A stretch of DNA of 64,000 bases from Marinilactibacillus sp042660675. Its GTDB lineage: Bacteria > Bacillota > Bacilli > Lactobacillales > Carnobacteriaceae_A. This document shows, piece by piece, positions 41,971-51,175 of the stretch. The stretch lies in NCBI RefSeq assembly GCF_042660675.1, contig NZ_JBHSUL010000027.1, forward strand, positions 124,001 to 188,000. The letters run 5' to 3'. Both the position numbers and the translations under genes were made by a program. The notes beneath the pieces are model-generated. The model was not told the DNA's origin and did not search any database. It saw only the letters and a program-made list of their open reading frames with translations. The stretch's first letter is position 1, and the number at the start of each line of letters is the position of its first letter.

Positions 41971-42237
41971 TTATAAATCTTGCTGCTCACTTCCAAAGTA
42001 TAAGTACCCACTTTGTTTTTGTAGGATTCCCCCTAATTCATAAGCGGTCATTTTATGTGCTTTCCCACCCACTAAATCATCTTCAGGAAATTGAAAGTCA
42101 TAGTATATGATTTTCTCATCTACTACCTTATAATAAGCTACTATTTCTAAGTTGCCTTTTTCATCAATAATATCGGCAAGTTCTACTTCTATTTCTTCGT
42201 AATCAGCAGCTCCTATTTCATATCTTGGTTTGAACAT
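41971..42237 (-). CDS. Hypothetical prophage-end protein, 88 aa
   Basis: This is a small acidic soluble protein of 88 residues (FKPRYEIGAADYEEIEVELAD at the start, QKQSGYLYFGS near the end). I do not recognise the family. I chose ATG at 42237 because AGGAGAAAGGAC precedes it; the frame runs a little further upstream without a site. It lies between the endolysin terminator and the attachment site, the usual place for lysogenic cargo genes, and follows the 266-residue gene on the same strand. Confidence 0.6.
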   Translation of the reverse strand: MFKPRYEIGAADYEEIEVELADIIDEKGNLEIVAYYKVVDEKIIYYDFQFPEDDLVGGKAHKMTAYELGGILQKQSGYLYFGSEQQDL

Positions 42238-42309
42238 GTCCTTTCTCCTTTCAATATATACCAGCAAATGGAGGCACTCATTAAGTTACTCTCCTTTTTG
42301 TCTATTCAC

Positions 42310-43110
42310 TTAATTATCCTGATAATTGATCTTTCTCAGTACATTCTCTTTTTTCTTTTCTAAGCTTTTATTATAGGCAATTAATGCATTAATATCGTTG
42401 GCACACTCTTCGTAGGTATCAGTTACTTTAACTAGCCTGTAAAAAATATCTCCAAGACTATTCAATATCACCATTTGAGCTATGATATCTTGGTAATTTA
42501 TTTCGTACTTTACCTTTCCAAGTCTAAAAAAGATGTCTTTTCCATGTACGTATTCTGAATAAAAATTGTACAAATATAAACCTAAAGGAGTTACTTGGCT
42601 TATTAGAAATGTATCTGTGTTTTCATACTTGTTTTCTAAGTTAAACCAATTCCTGCGATTCTTTCCTTTAAATAGATAGTTTCTTTCCATTGTTATAAAT
42701 TCATTGAGCATATCGAAATTGTCACCCAGTTTAAAATCTAACATTAACTCATTTATAGCTTTCTCCAATTCTTTTGGTTCAATAATCTGACCATCTTTAT
42801 TAATTTTCGTAATGTTATACATAAACTTTTGTGTATGCCAAACGTTATATGTATAACATTTCAAATTAATTTTGTCTTCTTCTTCGAGTATATAAAGTGT
42901 GTCTGCAACACTTTCTAAAATAGGTCTAATTAATGTTCTGGATGAATTCACTCTTTTCTTTTTAATTGATTCTATGTAAACCCTAAGTTTCTCAAGTAAT
43001 ATTTGAATCTGACTTTCAATGAACGTGCGCGTGAAGTCGTCATCTATTTTATTAGAACAACTTTTTAGAATTTTTTCGTACTTATATACTTCTCTTATTG
43101 ATATTAACAT
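42310..43110 (-). CDS. Prophage cargo protein, DUF5677/HEPN-like helical
   Basis: This is an all-helical soluble protein of 266 residues. TLIRPILESVADTLYILEEEDK (about residues 59-80) and LYLYNFYSEYVHGKDI (about residues 178-193) resemble the two-helix pattern of DUF5677-type proteins (R-x-x-x-E on one helix, S-x-x-VH on another), a group I associate with HEPN-like folds. That is memory, not a search. It has AGGAGG 7 bases before the ATG and a possible own -10 (TATAAT, 43130-43135) after the late-operon terminator. It is much more AT-rich than the structural genes. I infer a lysogenic conversion gene, possibly anti-phage. Confidence 0.6.
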   Translation of the reverse strand: MLISIREVYKYEKILKSCSNKIDDDFTRTFIESQIQILLEKLRVYIESIKKKRVNSSRTLIRPILESVADTLYILEEEDKINLKCYTYNVWHTQKFMYNITKINKDGQIIEPKELEKAINELMLDFKLGDNFDMLNEFITMERNYLFKGKNRRNWFNLENKYENTDTFLISQVTPLGLYLYNFYSEYVHGKDIFFRLGKVKYEINYQDIIAQMVILNSLGDIFYRLVKVTDTYEECANDINALIAYNKSLEKKKENVLRKINYQDN

Positions 43111-43149
43111 TTACAACCTCCTACTTTGGATTATAAACTTAATTACATA

Positions 43150-43186
43150 CAAAAAAAAGCCCTAATCCAATTAAGGACGAGGGCTT
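43150..43186 (-). terminator. Terminator of the prophage late operon
   Basis: AAGCCCT pairs with AGGGCTT, with TCCTTAATTGGA inside, followed on the minus strand by T8. It lies 40 bases after the endolysin stop. Confidence 0.87.
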
Positions 43187-43226
43187 ACTTACTTTTGATA
43201 ACTGGTCGATTTCGACTAGTTTAAAA

Positions 43227-44381
43227 CTATTTGCTAAGGTTACCTAATCGAGCAAATCCAAGATAGTCTTGCTTACCCTTTGTTTTAACTAAGCGATAAG
43301 GATTTCTCCAACCGTTATCGATTTTATTTACGTATCCAGTGATTGACGATTTACGTGCTGGACTCTCTGCAGTACTTGTTCCGTATAGTTGACTAGCGGT
43401 GACTTTATCCCCTACTTTTATCGCTACAGGCGCCTGAGCTTTTTGAGCAGTTTTAACACCTTCTAACTCATTTACTCGTGCTCTAACTTTTTCATATTCT
43501 GTAGCGCTAATTTTAAGTGAATTCTGACGGTTGATATGACCATCACCGTGTTTTCCTTCTCGAATCTCTTGCGCCATTTGGTTAATTGTTTTGCTTACTG
43601 GTTTTGGTGATAACTTCGTACCTAGCGTTCTTTCATTTACACGATCTCGCACTTGTTGATACATCGCATCTGTAAGACCGAGTGATTCTTGACGATTTTT
43701 ATGACCGTCACCATGATCTCCACTGATTACTTCTGTGGCCATCTGTTCAATAGAACGCTCACGTTGAACAACTTCTGGATTAATTGGTTTAACTTCAACA
43801 GGTACATTCACTTTATCTAGCTTAGTATTCAATACAGATTCAAGCAACGCCTTAGCGAATAGATCCGTATTCTGAACCATTTCAAGGACATCGTGTGAAC
43901 TCGTACCAAAAGCCAATTCTACCAAACGGTAGTTGATACCTTTATTCGCAGCAATACGAGCGTTACCTAAGTTACGACCGCTGATACCTAAATCACCTTT
44001 GTGGGAATAGCGAATCGGAACTCGACTCTTAATCGCTTTTACTAAGCTCAAGTCAATTGAATCAGCTTTAAATTCATGCCATACAATGACATGTCCACCA
44101 CGCGCAGCAGCCATTCCAGCATCATAATGCATTTCAATCACGATTGTATTTGGACCATAAGACTTGGCTAACTGTTCCAGATTACCATGTGAGAGAACGT
44201 TATAGTCGGAGAAGAAAACAACATTAGCCCCTTTAGGTAGTTGTTTCTTCATGGCTGGAAAGAGATCCTCTTTCATATATTTATGCTCGCCTTTAGCGAT
44301 TAACCCAGTTGCTCCTGGATCAAAAGTACCGTTCTTTCTTCTTCCGTGTCCTGCAATAAATAAGATTGTTTGTTTAGTCAT
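43227..44381 (-). CDS. Endolysin, N-acetylmuramoyl-L-alanine amidase with CW_7 repeats
   Basis: This 384-residue lysis enzyme has an N-terminal amidase_3-type catalytic domain (about residues 4-185) with zinc ligand candidates His12 (AGHGRR), His85 (MHYDAG) and catalytic Glu155 (VELAFG); it cuts the bond between muramic acid and the stem peptide. Two CW_7-type wall-binding repeats follow (residues 210-250 and 265-305), each with HGDGH-x-NRQ-SL and a final RVNE. The C-terminal 65 residues form an SH3-like domain (VGDKVTASQLYGTS to GFARLG). It is encoded 1 base after the holin stop. Confidence 0.9.
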   Translation of the reverse strand: MTKQTILFIAGHGRRKNGTFDPGATGLIAKGEHKYMKEDLFPAMKKQLPKGANVVFFSDYNVLSHGNLEQLAKSYGPNTIVIEMHYDAGMAAARGGHVIVWHEFKADSIDLSLVKAIKSRVPIRYSHKGDLGISGRNLGNARIAANKGINYRLVELAFGTSSHDVLEMVQNTDLFAKALLESVLNTKLDKVNVPVEVKPINPEVVQRERSIEQMATEVISGDHGDGHKNRQESLGLTDAMYQQVRDRVNERTLGTKLSPKPVSKTINQMAQEIREGKHGDGHINRQNSLKISATEYEKVRARVNELEGVKTAQKAQAPVAIKVGDKVTASQLYGTSTAESPARKSSITGYVNKIDNGWRNPYRLVKTKGKQDYLGFARLGNLSK

Positions 44382-44382
44382 G

Positions 44383-44886
44383 TTATTTTTCCTCCTTATT
44401 TTGTAGTTGCTCAGGTGTATTATTATTTAACGAATTTTCAATATCCGTCACACGTTTTTCTGTCTCTTCATTATTACCTTCAATTTTCATTACATCTGCA
44501 TCAATATGAATTTTGTTCTCCGTCGTTTTCTTCAACTTAATCAATGAATTTCTGACTACATCAGGCAATGGCAAACCCAAGTGTCCCCAATTTTCTGTGA
44601 GACTTATCAAGTATGTTATGATCATCCATAGTGTAAATCCTTGGGCATAGGTAGCAAAGCCGAATAGTGGCAAATAGACGTTTAAAACGAACATCAAAAG
44701 TACGACTAAGGCATGTTTGGCAATACCAAACAAACTTACGGTTGAGCTCGTTTCCCCTGTCTTGAATGACTTTAATAACCCTGTGAGGATATCAAAAAAC
44801 ACGCACCAGATTAGCGCGTGCATGAATCCATTCTTATAAATTTGTACAACTTGTCCTGTGATATCTGAATATTCTAGTATCAACAC
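44383..44886 (-). CDS. Phage holin, Cp-1/phage_holin_4 type
   Basis: This 167-residue protein has three hydrophobic segments in its first 105 residues. ALIWCVFFDILTGLLKSFKTGETSS (about residues 25-48) matches the DILTGLLKAF signature of the Cp-1/TcdE-type holins. The last 60 residues are a charged, probably coiled-coil cytosolic tail. It makes membrane lesions that release the endolysin encoded directly downstream. Confidence 0.88.
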   Translation of the reverse strand: MLILEYSDITGQVVQIYKNGFMHALIWCVFFDILTGLLKSFKTGETSSTVSLFGIAKHALVVLLMFVLNVYLPLFGFATYAQGFTLWMIITYLISLTENWGHLGLPLPDVVRNSLIKLKKTTENKIHIDADVMKIEGNNEETEKRVTDIENSLNNNTPEQLQNKEEK

Positions 44887-44932
44887 GGGTTTCCTCTTTT
44901 CTATAATTTTGTGTAAAGAAAAAGAGCAGCCG

Positions 44933-45235
44933 CTATTGGCTACTCCATTTAAAAATACTTTTCAGTTCTTCTAGTCCAACAGTCAGTTCTTTTTGAGCTT
45001 CTATGTGAAACACTCTGATGCAATAACCAGATGGTATTTCTTCGAACCCTTCAACTCTCACCATTCGATGTCTCAAACCTTCGAACCTTTCATGTGGAGA
45101 CTCTAACATAAATTGGCCTCCAATTTTGATTTCGTAAGATTTATCGGTTTTTTCTCCTTTAACGAAGACCTTAATACTAGATATCTTGTCATTTTCATCT
45201 CGAATGATAGTTGCGGTAGTTATAGTTTGCCTCAC
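44933..45235 (-). CDS. Hypothetical prophage protein, 100 aa
   Basis: This is an unrecognised soluble protein of 100 residues, predicted mainly beta (TITTATIIRDENDKISSIKVFVKG, GGQFMLESPHERFEG), with a final helix. It lies between the tail-tip block and the holin. There is no signal peptide or membrane segment. The weak ribosome site AGAGGG lies upstream of ATG. Position suggests a tail accessory or early lysis-module protein; I cannot say more. Confidence 0.65.
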   Translation of the reverse strand: MRQTITTATIIRDENDKISSIKVFVKGEKTDKSYEIKIGGQFMLESPHERFEGLRHRMVRVEGFEEIPSGYCIRVFHIEAQKELTVGLEELKSIFKWSSQ

Positions 45236-45334
45236 TTCAATCCCTCTTTAAATAACATATTTTATTTAACAGTATTTACTATACTATAAATAGGGACCAC
45301 CGAGGGTAGATTATGCTTCTTAAGTGAGACAAGC

Positions 45335-45727
45335 TTATTCGCCTGTCCCTACCAATACACCAATCTTCACTTTCAACTTCTCCTGATCACTGCCAGCTTT
45401 CTCATATTCTTCTGCTGTCAATCGTACGCGACCACTAAGGCTATTGCCGTCTTGTGGTTGTGGCGTTGAGAAATCGACATCATAAGCACTCGGTTCAAAG
45501 TCTGAAGGCGTAGAAAACACTCTTCGAACATTGTTAATTCTAAAGTTGATCATATCTAGTTCCTCCTTAATTTCGCTTCCGATTTCTGTTTTCAATTCAA
45601 TCAGTGATAGTGCCTCAATCTTTTCAAGCTCTAATGTCTGTCTCCCATCAAAAGCTGAACCCTCTTTTTCTACAACGTAGTTGGCCAATACTTGCGGATC
45701 ATTAAAATCGATACTGGTTAAGTTCAT
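45335..45727 (-). CDS. Hypothetical prophage protein, 130 aa
   Basis: This is a soluble acidic protein of 130 residues, helical in the middle (LIELKTEIGSEIKEELDMINF), with a C-terminal SGRVRLTAEEYEKAGSDQEKLK region. It overlaps the DUF1617-like gene by 4 bases, so the two are translated together. In many Firmicute phages small proteins at this point accompany the tail-tip protein. Function unknown. Confidence 0.7.
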   Translation of the reverse strand: MNLTSIDFNDPQVLANYVVEKEGSAFDGRQTLELEKIEALSLIELKTEIGSEIKEELDMINFRINNVRRVFSTPSDFEPSAYDVDFSTPQPQDGNSLSGRVRLTAEEYEKAGSDQEKLKVKIGVLVGTGE

Positions 45728-46167
45728 TGTTCTTCCTCCTTGTTTTCTTCGTAGGCATCCATGAGCAGTGAATAGCCATAACTAACTTCTGCCGGGATTT
45801 TCTCTTCATAATCTTCTAAAGCCTTGAACAAATCCTCATATTTTTTGTTATACTCTGCGAATTCAATAACGACTTCTTCATTTGAAAGAACGTCCATCGC
45901 CTCAGTAAAAGCTTTCTGTTCTACTTTAGTGGCATCCTTTTTCACCAGTGGCCTAGAATCATCACTGTACTCGATTTCTCCATTCTCATCTACCTGGGCA
46001 ATCGTCTTCACGATCTCCATCTCATCACTTGAGAACTCTTTCCGTTTTTCTTCTACACGGTCAAGTAATTTGTGCTTCCCCCTAGTTGGCTTTGGGTCTA
46101 ATGTCGCGAAATTTAAAAACCCTGCGATCTTAGGTAAATCTCTATTTTTGAATACTAACTTTTTCAT
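45724..46167 (-). CDS. DUF1617-like prophage protein, 147 aa
   Basis: This is a helical acidic protein of 147 residues. The opening (KKLVFKNRDLPKIAGFL), the central EEKRKEFSSDEMEIVKTIAQVDENGEI and the end DAYEENKEEEQ fit what I recall of DUF1617, small phage proteins encoded just after the receptor-binding tail proteins. The role is unknown. The start codon overlaps the tail-tip gene stop. Confidence 0.7.
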   Translation of the reverse strand: MKKLVFKNRDLPKIAGFLNFATLDPKPTRGKHKLLDRVEEKRKEFSSDEMEIVKTIAQVDENGEIEYSDDSRPLVKKDATKVEQKAFTEAMDVLSNEEVVIEFAEYNKKYEDLFKALEDYEEKIPAEVSYGYSLLMDAYEENKEEEQ

Positions 46168-49100
46168 TACGCTGCTCCTTCTAAGAGATCTAGTCTCTTC
46201 TTAAGTTTTTTGATTTCGATGTCTCTTTGTAAATTGTCGTATGCGATTCTTTCAAATTCACTCATGACATGTTCTTTAAGATTGATGACTTTGTTATCTA
46301 CCTCTTGTACGGCTTTAATTAGATAAGCGTCCACTTTATAGCCGTCAATACTATCTCCCTCTAACGAGGCAACTATCCGACTATCCTCGGCAATCAAGCC
46401 GATTTGCGTATGTTCAATACCATCTTTTAAATCTTTGATCAAATAGTAGTTAACAACCTTCAAACCATTGATGATAGATAATGCATCAACATCTGCAGGC
46501 CGAATATTGGTTTTTAATTTTCTGCTGGAGGAAACTAAAAAATTACTGGCACGTATATTATAGAAATCCCCGTTGGTATTACTGATACGAACCGCCCCTT
46601 GTCCATTGGGAGAAATATAAATATCTCTCGTACCGCTTCTTGGTGTTTCTAGACGATCTCCAATTAATCTCAACGTATTTCCTGAGACGTGATTCGTATA
46701 AAATAAACTTGCTTCTATCGAAGCATAATTGTTAGTACCATACGTCATCACTCGAACACGCCCACCAGTTGCAGGCATTAAATCCATGTGATTATCAATA
46801 GCCTGGATCCGTTGTGTTGAGTTATTTGAGCCTCTATCCTGAAAGTGGATATACTTGTATGAACTATTACCTACTCCATTTAAATAGATAGAAGCATTAG
46901 CACCTGTTCCTGTATTTCCCATCCCTGGAGCGATAACCAGTCCCTCTGTTGTATACTCTAATGACATGCTGTAGTTATTGCGGTTGAATAAAATACTTCC
47001 TTGTGTCAAAGTCAGAGTATTTCCAGTAGAAGGATTTGTCACTGATATCCGCCCATTATTTAGATTCCAACTAGAATTCGCTCCAGTGATTGTTCCTGTT
47101 GAGATTGCTCGAGCATTCATGTTGATAATATTTAACTGGGCACCGTTCAAAGTCCCTGTTGTGATGTTGTCAGCTGATATATCAATCGCCTTGATACTAG
47201 AAATAAAAGCTTGTTTAGAAGTCAGGCGATCAATCAATGCCGTTGTCGCAAAAAGCTTATCGATCATGGCTGTATCGGACTTGATGTGAACAGCAGAGAT
47301 AGTATTTGCGATGAGGACTTTCGAACGTAAGGTTACGAAATCTCCTTCTGTACCGAATATTTTATTCGCTTTAAGCTCCAAAATAGCGGCATCAGGAATA
47401 AACGCCTTACCTGTGAAGTAAGTCGTCTCTGCATCCATTACGATTTGTTTGTTCTGAATTAATGTTCTTCCAGCTTGGATATTGATACGGCCGACGACAT
47501 CGCCTTCCGTTACGGCTAAATCAATTTGATCTTTCAGTACGGATAGTTGTCCTTGAGATGCACCGCCCCCTTCAACTACGGAAACGAACCTTATTCTGTA
47601 AGATGCAGCTCTCAGAAAGAATATAGAAAAAGAATTTGTACTATTAGATTCATAGGAAAAAGTGATTCTTTTAGCCTCACTAGTACATGTTTCTTTAATA
47701 TTATTTCCGCTAGTCTGTCCAATTGCAATTTCGGTAAAGCGATCAGCATTGATTTCTAATATTATTGTATAGATTTTACCGTTAGCCATATTGGTCATTG
47801 CTGGAGGTAAAAATATTCTGTTGCTTCCCGTCATATTAGGGTTATTGACAGACTGAGTGACAACAAACCCATCTCCAGCTGTTGACGCTAGAGAAACCTC
47901 AGCACCACGACTCCAAATAGAATGCAGTGCCCTGCCATCGTCGCCCGTAGTAACTAAATTTTGTACAGTCTGCTTACTCAATATACTAAACCCATTACTT
48001 AACGTAGCTACCTGTGTCGATAACCCACCTGGTCCACTTACCGTCTGTAAGGTACCGTTGGCAGTGCTCTCAATTGTATTCAAACGTCCTTCAGCTGTTC
48101 CAATTCGGTTAATCGTGCGATCAACATCAGACTGTAAAGTATTGAACGCTTTTGTCTCTATTTTTCCATCCAAGGTTGATTCAACTCTAATAATTGATTG
48201 GCTGAATCGCTCCGCTGTTTGTTCCATTTCAGTTTGGACAGTGGAAATAGCGTTACTTGTATCTGCTGGAGAAGGTTCCCAGTCTTTAGAGGTAGTATTA
48301 CCTTTTACCAGTTTTAATTCTGAAAATTCAATTTCAGCAATTGTTCCTGGATCATGTCTAGGACAATATGCAAGAATCCTCATATCATGTACGTAACTTG
48401 GTAGGGTAACTGTCTTGACTACTTCTATCTCATCACCAACAACCATTGAAGCATATCGAGACCAATCAACGCTTCCTAAAACGAACGACCCTCTAGATTC
48501 ACTATATAAATTGATAGTAATTGTAGCCCAAGGGTTATTTTGTGGAGTTGTAGGTTTATTGATCAATTTCGCTTTATATCTAATGGTATAAGTCGTATTA
48601 GGATTTAAGTTTTCTTTTACCCAACTATTACTATAAAGACCCGTTGCCCAAAACTTTGCTTTAAACTTTTCTAAAGTTTTTATCTGCAGACTTGTTGGCA
48701 AATCTTTAGCCGTCAGTATATTTCTTGTCCCGTTGTCTATTTCACCAATTGCATTCGTAATATCCGTCTGCCAAACTCGGTTCCGAATACTTCCGTTAAC
48801 CTCATCAACTTTTTGATCAACACCATTAATTTTTGTATCTAACTTACCAGTCTCATTAAATGAGTCTATAGCTTTGTTGTAAGCTTCTCTCGCTGTCTGA
48901 TCAGCTGTATTAGACTGCTGGATGATTCGATCAGTCAGGTCCGCAAGTGTTCCGCCAAACCCAGCACGTTGGATAGCATCCTCAATTTGTCGAGGAGCCG
49001 TTACGGCAATGTTTCGTACCTTGTCCAATTCACTATTGAATTCGATTTCGAACTCTTGGCTTTTTTGATCTGTATATTGTTCAGCATCGACTAATACCTG

Positions 49101-50495
49101 TTCGATAGCTTCTTGCGTGTTCTTCCGGTCAATTTCAGCTTCTTCGATAACGGCTTCTACTTCTCTTTTGACTTTGTCGATGTCAGCTGTATTACCAATC
49201 TCTTTCCAATACTTTTCTCCATTGACTTCAACAAGCAACCACATGATAGTTTCGTCGCCGTTATTCTGATAAGCCAAGTCTCCAACTTGCGCTTTTAGAT
49301 CTAATTCATTAGGGTTTTTCGATACATTAAATACTCGAGTCTTACCATTGGCAGATTGACGAACACTAATAATCTCTTCTTGAATAGTATTTAATTCTTT
49401 TCGAATATCTTCTATATTGCTTTCACTAGAAGTGAATTCTAAAACATGATTTCCAAGCGTCGTACTTAGATAATGATTCTTCTGTAGTGGATCAGATGTG
49501 TATTCAACTAAACGAGAAGTTACTGAGAAGTTTTCTTCAGGTACAGAAACTTTAACTGTGTCTCCTTGCCTTACTTCTTGCAATTGAGCTAAATCTGAAT
49601 ATTCCAAAGTATTATTAAGCGTAATAAAATCCACGTTTACGACCATCTCTGGCTCATCTACGTGGTGAATAGTGTATTCTTCTCTGGCATATTCTCTCAG
49701 AAGTTTATAAGCCTCTTCTAAAGGAATTGCGTCCTCGTCATTAGCGTATTCTCCAATAGCAGCTTTCACTTCATAATCGATGATTCTTATTTTAGGATGT
49801 TCATTGTCAATAATCGGACTATCTATATACCTTTCTGGTAATTCTAGTCCATCGAAACCCCTAGGATATATTCTTGTCACTACCGTTGTTTCGTCAATAG
49901 ATGCTTCGTAACCTAACAGGTCCTTCTTGTGTTCTATATGAACTCCGCGGTTAGATCCGAGTTGTGTCATCATATTGATTCTGAAGTTATCTCGAAGGAT
50001 TTCGCCTCCCCAACGACTAACGAATGAATTGGCTTTACCATCGTCCAGCAATGCTTCTACCGGATTATATCTAACGATCCTGGCATTTGTTGAAGTCTGT
50101 ATATTGGACAACCCTTCAAAGCGATGCGGGTATTGAGTAGATCGAAGTAATTGCTGAATAGCACTTTGTCCACTCTGTCCTACTATAAAAGTATCTTCGA
50201 CTAGATTATCTAAGAGATCGTAAAAGATATGATGAGCTTCGACCTCAATAAACCCTAACACTTTAGTTATACGAGCAATTCTAAACAACTGATCTTGCAT
50301 AAATGGAACTGGAACTCTAAGGATATTCCTGTTTATCAGTTGTTTTGAATTATCCAAGTACATAGGATACTCAAACGTGACATTGAATTCGCCATTCATT
50401 ACCCATCTTACTTGTTGGTTAAAAATAAATTCATCAATATTTCCATATCCATTTTTAGAAAAATCCGTTTCTTTCTCGTGGTGAATCGTAATCAT
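46167..50495 (-). CDS. Tail-tip/tail fibre protein with S74 chaperone domain
   Basis: This is a 1442-residue tail-associated protein. Residues 1 to about 370 resemble the prophage tail endopeptidase (Tal) N-terminal domain that docks on Dit. About 380-560 is coiled coil. About 600-740 looks like a carbohydrate-binding beta module (GLYSNSWVKENLNPNTTYTI). A long repetitive stalk follows. The last 110 residues form an intramolecular chaperone/peptidase S74 domain (SSRKLKTNIRPAD, then GLIAEDS), which in relatives folds the trimer and cuts itself off. ATG at 50495 has AAGGTGG upstream and overlaps the Dit stop. It probably mediates host binding and wall penetration. Confidence 0.9.
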   Translation of the reverse strand: MITIHHEKETDFSKNGYGNIDEFIFNQQVRWVMNGEFNVTFEYPMYLDNSKQLINRNILRVPVPFMQDQLFRIARITKVLGFIEVEAHHIFYDLLDNLVEDTFIVGQSGQSAIQQLLRSTQYPHRFEGLSNIQTSTNARIVRYNPVEALLDDGKANSFVSRWGGEILRDNFRINMMTQLGSNRGVHIEHKKDLLGYEASIDETTVVTRIYPRGFDGLELPERYIDSPIIDNEHPKIRIIDYEVKAAIGEYANDEDAIPLEEAYKLLREYAREEYTIHHVDEPEMVVNVDFITLNNTLEYSDLAQLQEVRQGDTVKVSVPEENFSVTSRLVEYTSDPLQKNHYLSTTLGNHVLEFTSSESNIEDIRKELNTIQEEIISVRQSANGKTRVFNVSKNPNELDLKAQVGDLAYQNNGDETIMWLLVEVNGEKYWKEIGNTADIDKVKREVEAVIEEAEIDRKNTQEAIEQVLVDAEQYTDQKSQEFEIEFNSELDKVRNIAVTAPRQIEDAIQRAGFGGTLADLTDRIIQQSNTADQTAREAYNKAIDSFNETGKLDTKINGVDQKVDEVNGSIRNRVWQTDITNAIGEIDNGTRNILTAKDLPTSLQIKTLEKFKAKFWATGLYSNSWVKENLNPNTTYTIRYKAKLINKPTTPQNNPWATITINLYSESRGSFVLGSVDWSRYASMVVGDEIEVVKTVTLPSYVHDMRILAYCPRHDPGTIAEIEFSELKLVKGNTTSKDWEPSPADTSNAISTVQTEMEQTAERFSQSIIRVESTLDGKIETKAFNTLQSDVDRTINRIGTAEGRLNTIESTANGTLQTVSGPGGLSTQVATLSNGFSILSKQTVQNLVTTGDDGRALHSIWSRGAEVSLASTAGDGFVVTQSVNNPNMTGSNRIFLPPAMTNMANGKIYTIILEINADRFTEIAIGQTSGNNIKETCTSEAKRITFSYESNSTNSFSIFFLRAASYRIRFVSVVEGGGASQGQLSVLKDQIDLAVTEGDVVGRINIQAGRTLIQNKQIVMDAETTYFTGKAFIPDAAILELKANKIFGTEGDFVTLRSKVLIANTISAVHIKSDTAMIDKLFATTALIDRLTSKQAFISSIKAIDISADNITTGTLNGAQLNIINMNARAISTGTITGANSSWNLNNGRISVTNPSTGNTLTLTQGSILFNRNNYSMSLEYTTEGLVIAPGMGNTGTGANASIYLNGVGNSSYKYIHFQDRGSNNSTQRIQAIDNHMDLMPATGGRVRVMTYGTNNYASIEASLFYTNHVSGNTLRLIGDRLETPRSGTRDIYISPNGQGAVRISNTNGDFYNIRASNFLVSSSRKLKTNIRPADVDALSIINGLKVVNYYLIKDLKDGIEHTQIGLIAEDSRIVASLEGDSIDGYKVDAYLIKAVQEVDNKVINLKEHVMSEFERIAYDNLQRDIEIKKLKKRLDLLEGAA

Positions 50496-51175
50496 CGCCA
50501 ACACCACCTTACTTCGATATCCACTTTTCTTGTGGATCCGCCAATTTCAATTTCATTATTACCTGGTAAAAATATAGGGTAGTGGCCACTCATCTTATTA
50601 TCTTGATTGATTCCATTTCGATGAGCAGTCCCTCGATCAATGGTGATGTGCCCTTGAACATCTGTAAATACCATTTGATTATCATTGACTCGTACGCGAC
50701 ATATTCCATCACCGTATACTGTCAATTTCAAGGACGTCTCAATTACAGAAGGATTCTGTAAAGTAGTCTTTTGAGTAATTAATTGAATGCCGTGGTCTTT
50801 ATACCAAAAAGGTTCAGTTATCATCTCAACTACAAAGTCCGCATACTCTCTAATATCATTCTCAGCATCGACTGGGTTCATTTGTTGGATAACACGGTAA
50901 TAGTCTTTATCATCCGAAAAATGAATTTTACGTTTGTTCGTTAACCAATTGACGATATCTCTATACTTCGGTTTAGCACCGTTAATATCAATATAGTTAA
51001 ATTTCAAACTAAAAGGCTTGGATCGATAACCAATCTTTCTAGTTAAAGATCCATGTCTTCCAGGTACCTCGATTGATTCATATTCCATCTCAGCAACTGG
51101 CACTACGGGGCGCTCTGCTAAACGGATATTAAATTTTTTATTGATACTTTCTTCATCAAATAATACGTCTATCAA
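50492..51175 (-). CDS. Distal tail protein (Dit)
   Basis: This 227-residue protein resembles siphovirus Dit proteins. The N-terminal IEVPGRHGSLTRKIGYRSKPF segment is the typical ring-domain signature. Dit forms the hexameric hub at the end of the tail tube, to which the tail-tip protein attaches. The gene overlaps the tape measure stop and the tail-tip start by 4 bases each, as expected in this module. Confidence 0.9.
   Translation of the reverse strand: MIDVLFDEESINKKFNIRLAERPVVPVAEMEYESIEVPGRHGSLTRKIGYRSKPFSLKFNYIDINGAKPKYRDIVNWLTNKRKIHFSDDKDYYRVIQQMNPVDAENDIREYADFVVEMITEPFWYKDHGIQLITQKTTLQNPSVIETSLKLTVYGDGICRVRVNDNQMVFTDVQGHITIDRGTAHRNGINQDNKMSGHYPIFLPGNNEIEIGGSTRKVDIEVRWCWR

Noticed and set aside
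42213..42281. 22-codon minus-strand frame with AAAGGAGAG upstream
   Set aside because: It has a good ribosome site, but the product (SASICWYILKGE) is short and overlaps the next start out of frame. It could be a coupling leader, but nothing else supports a protein.
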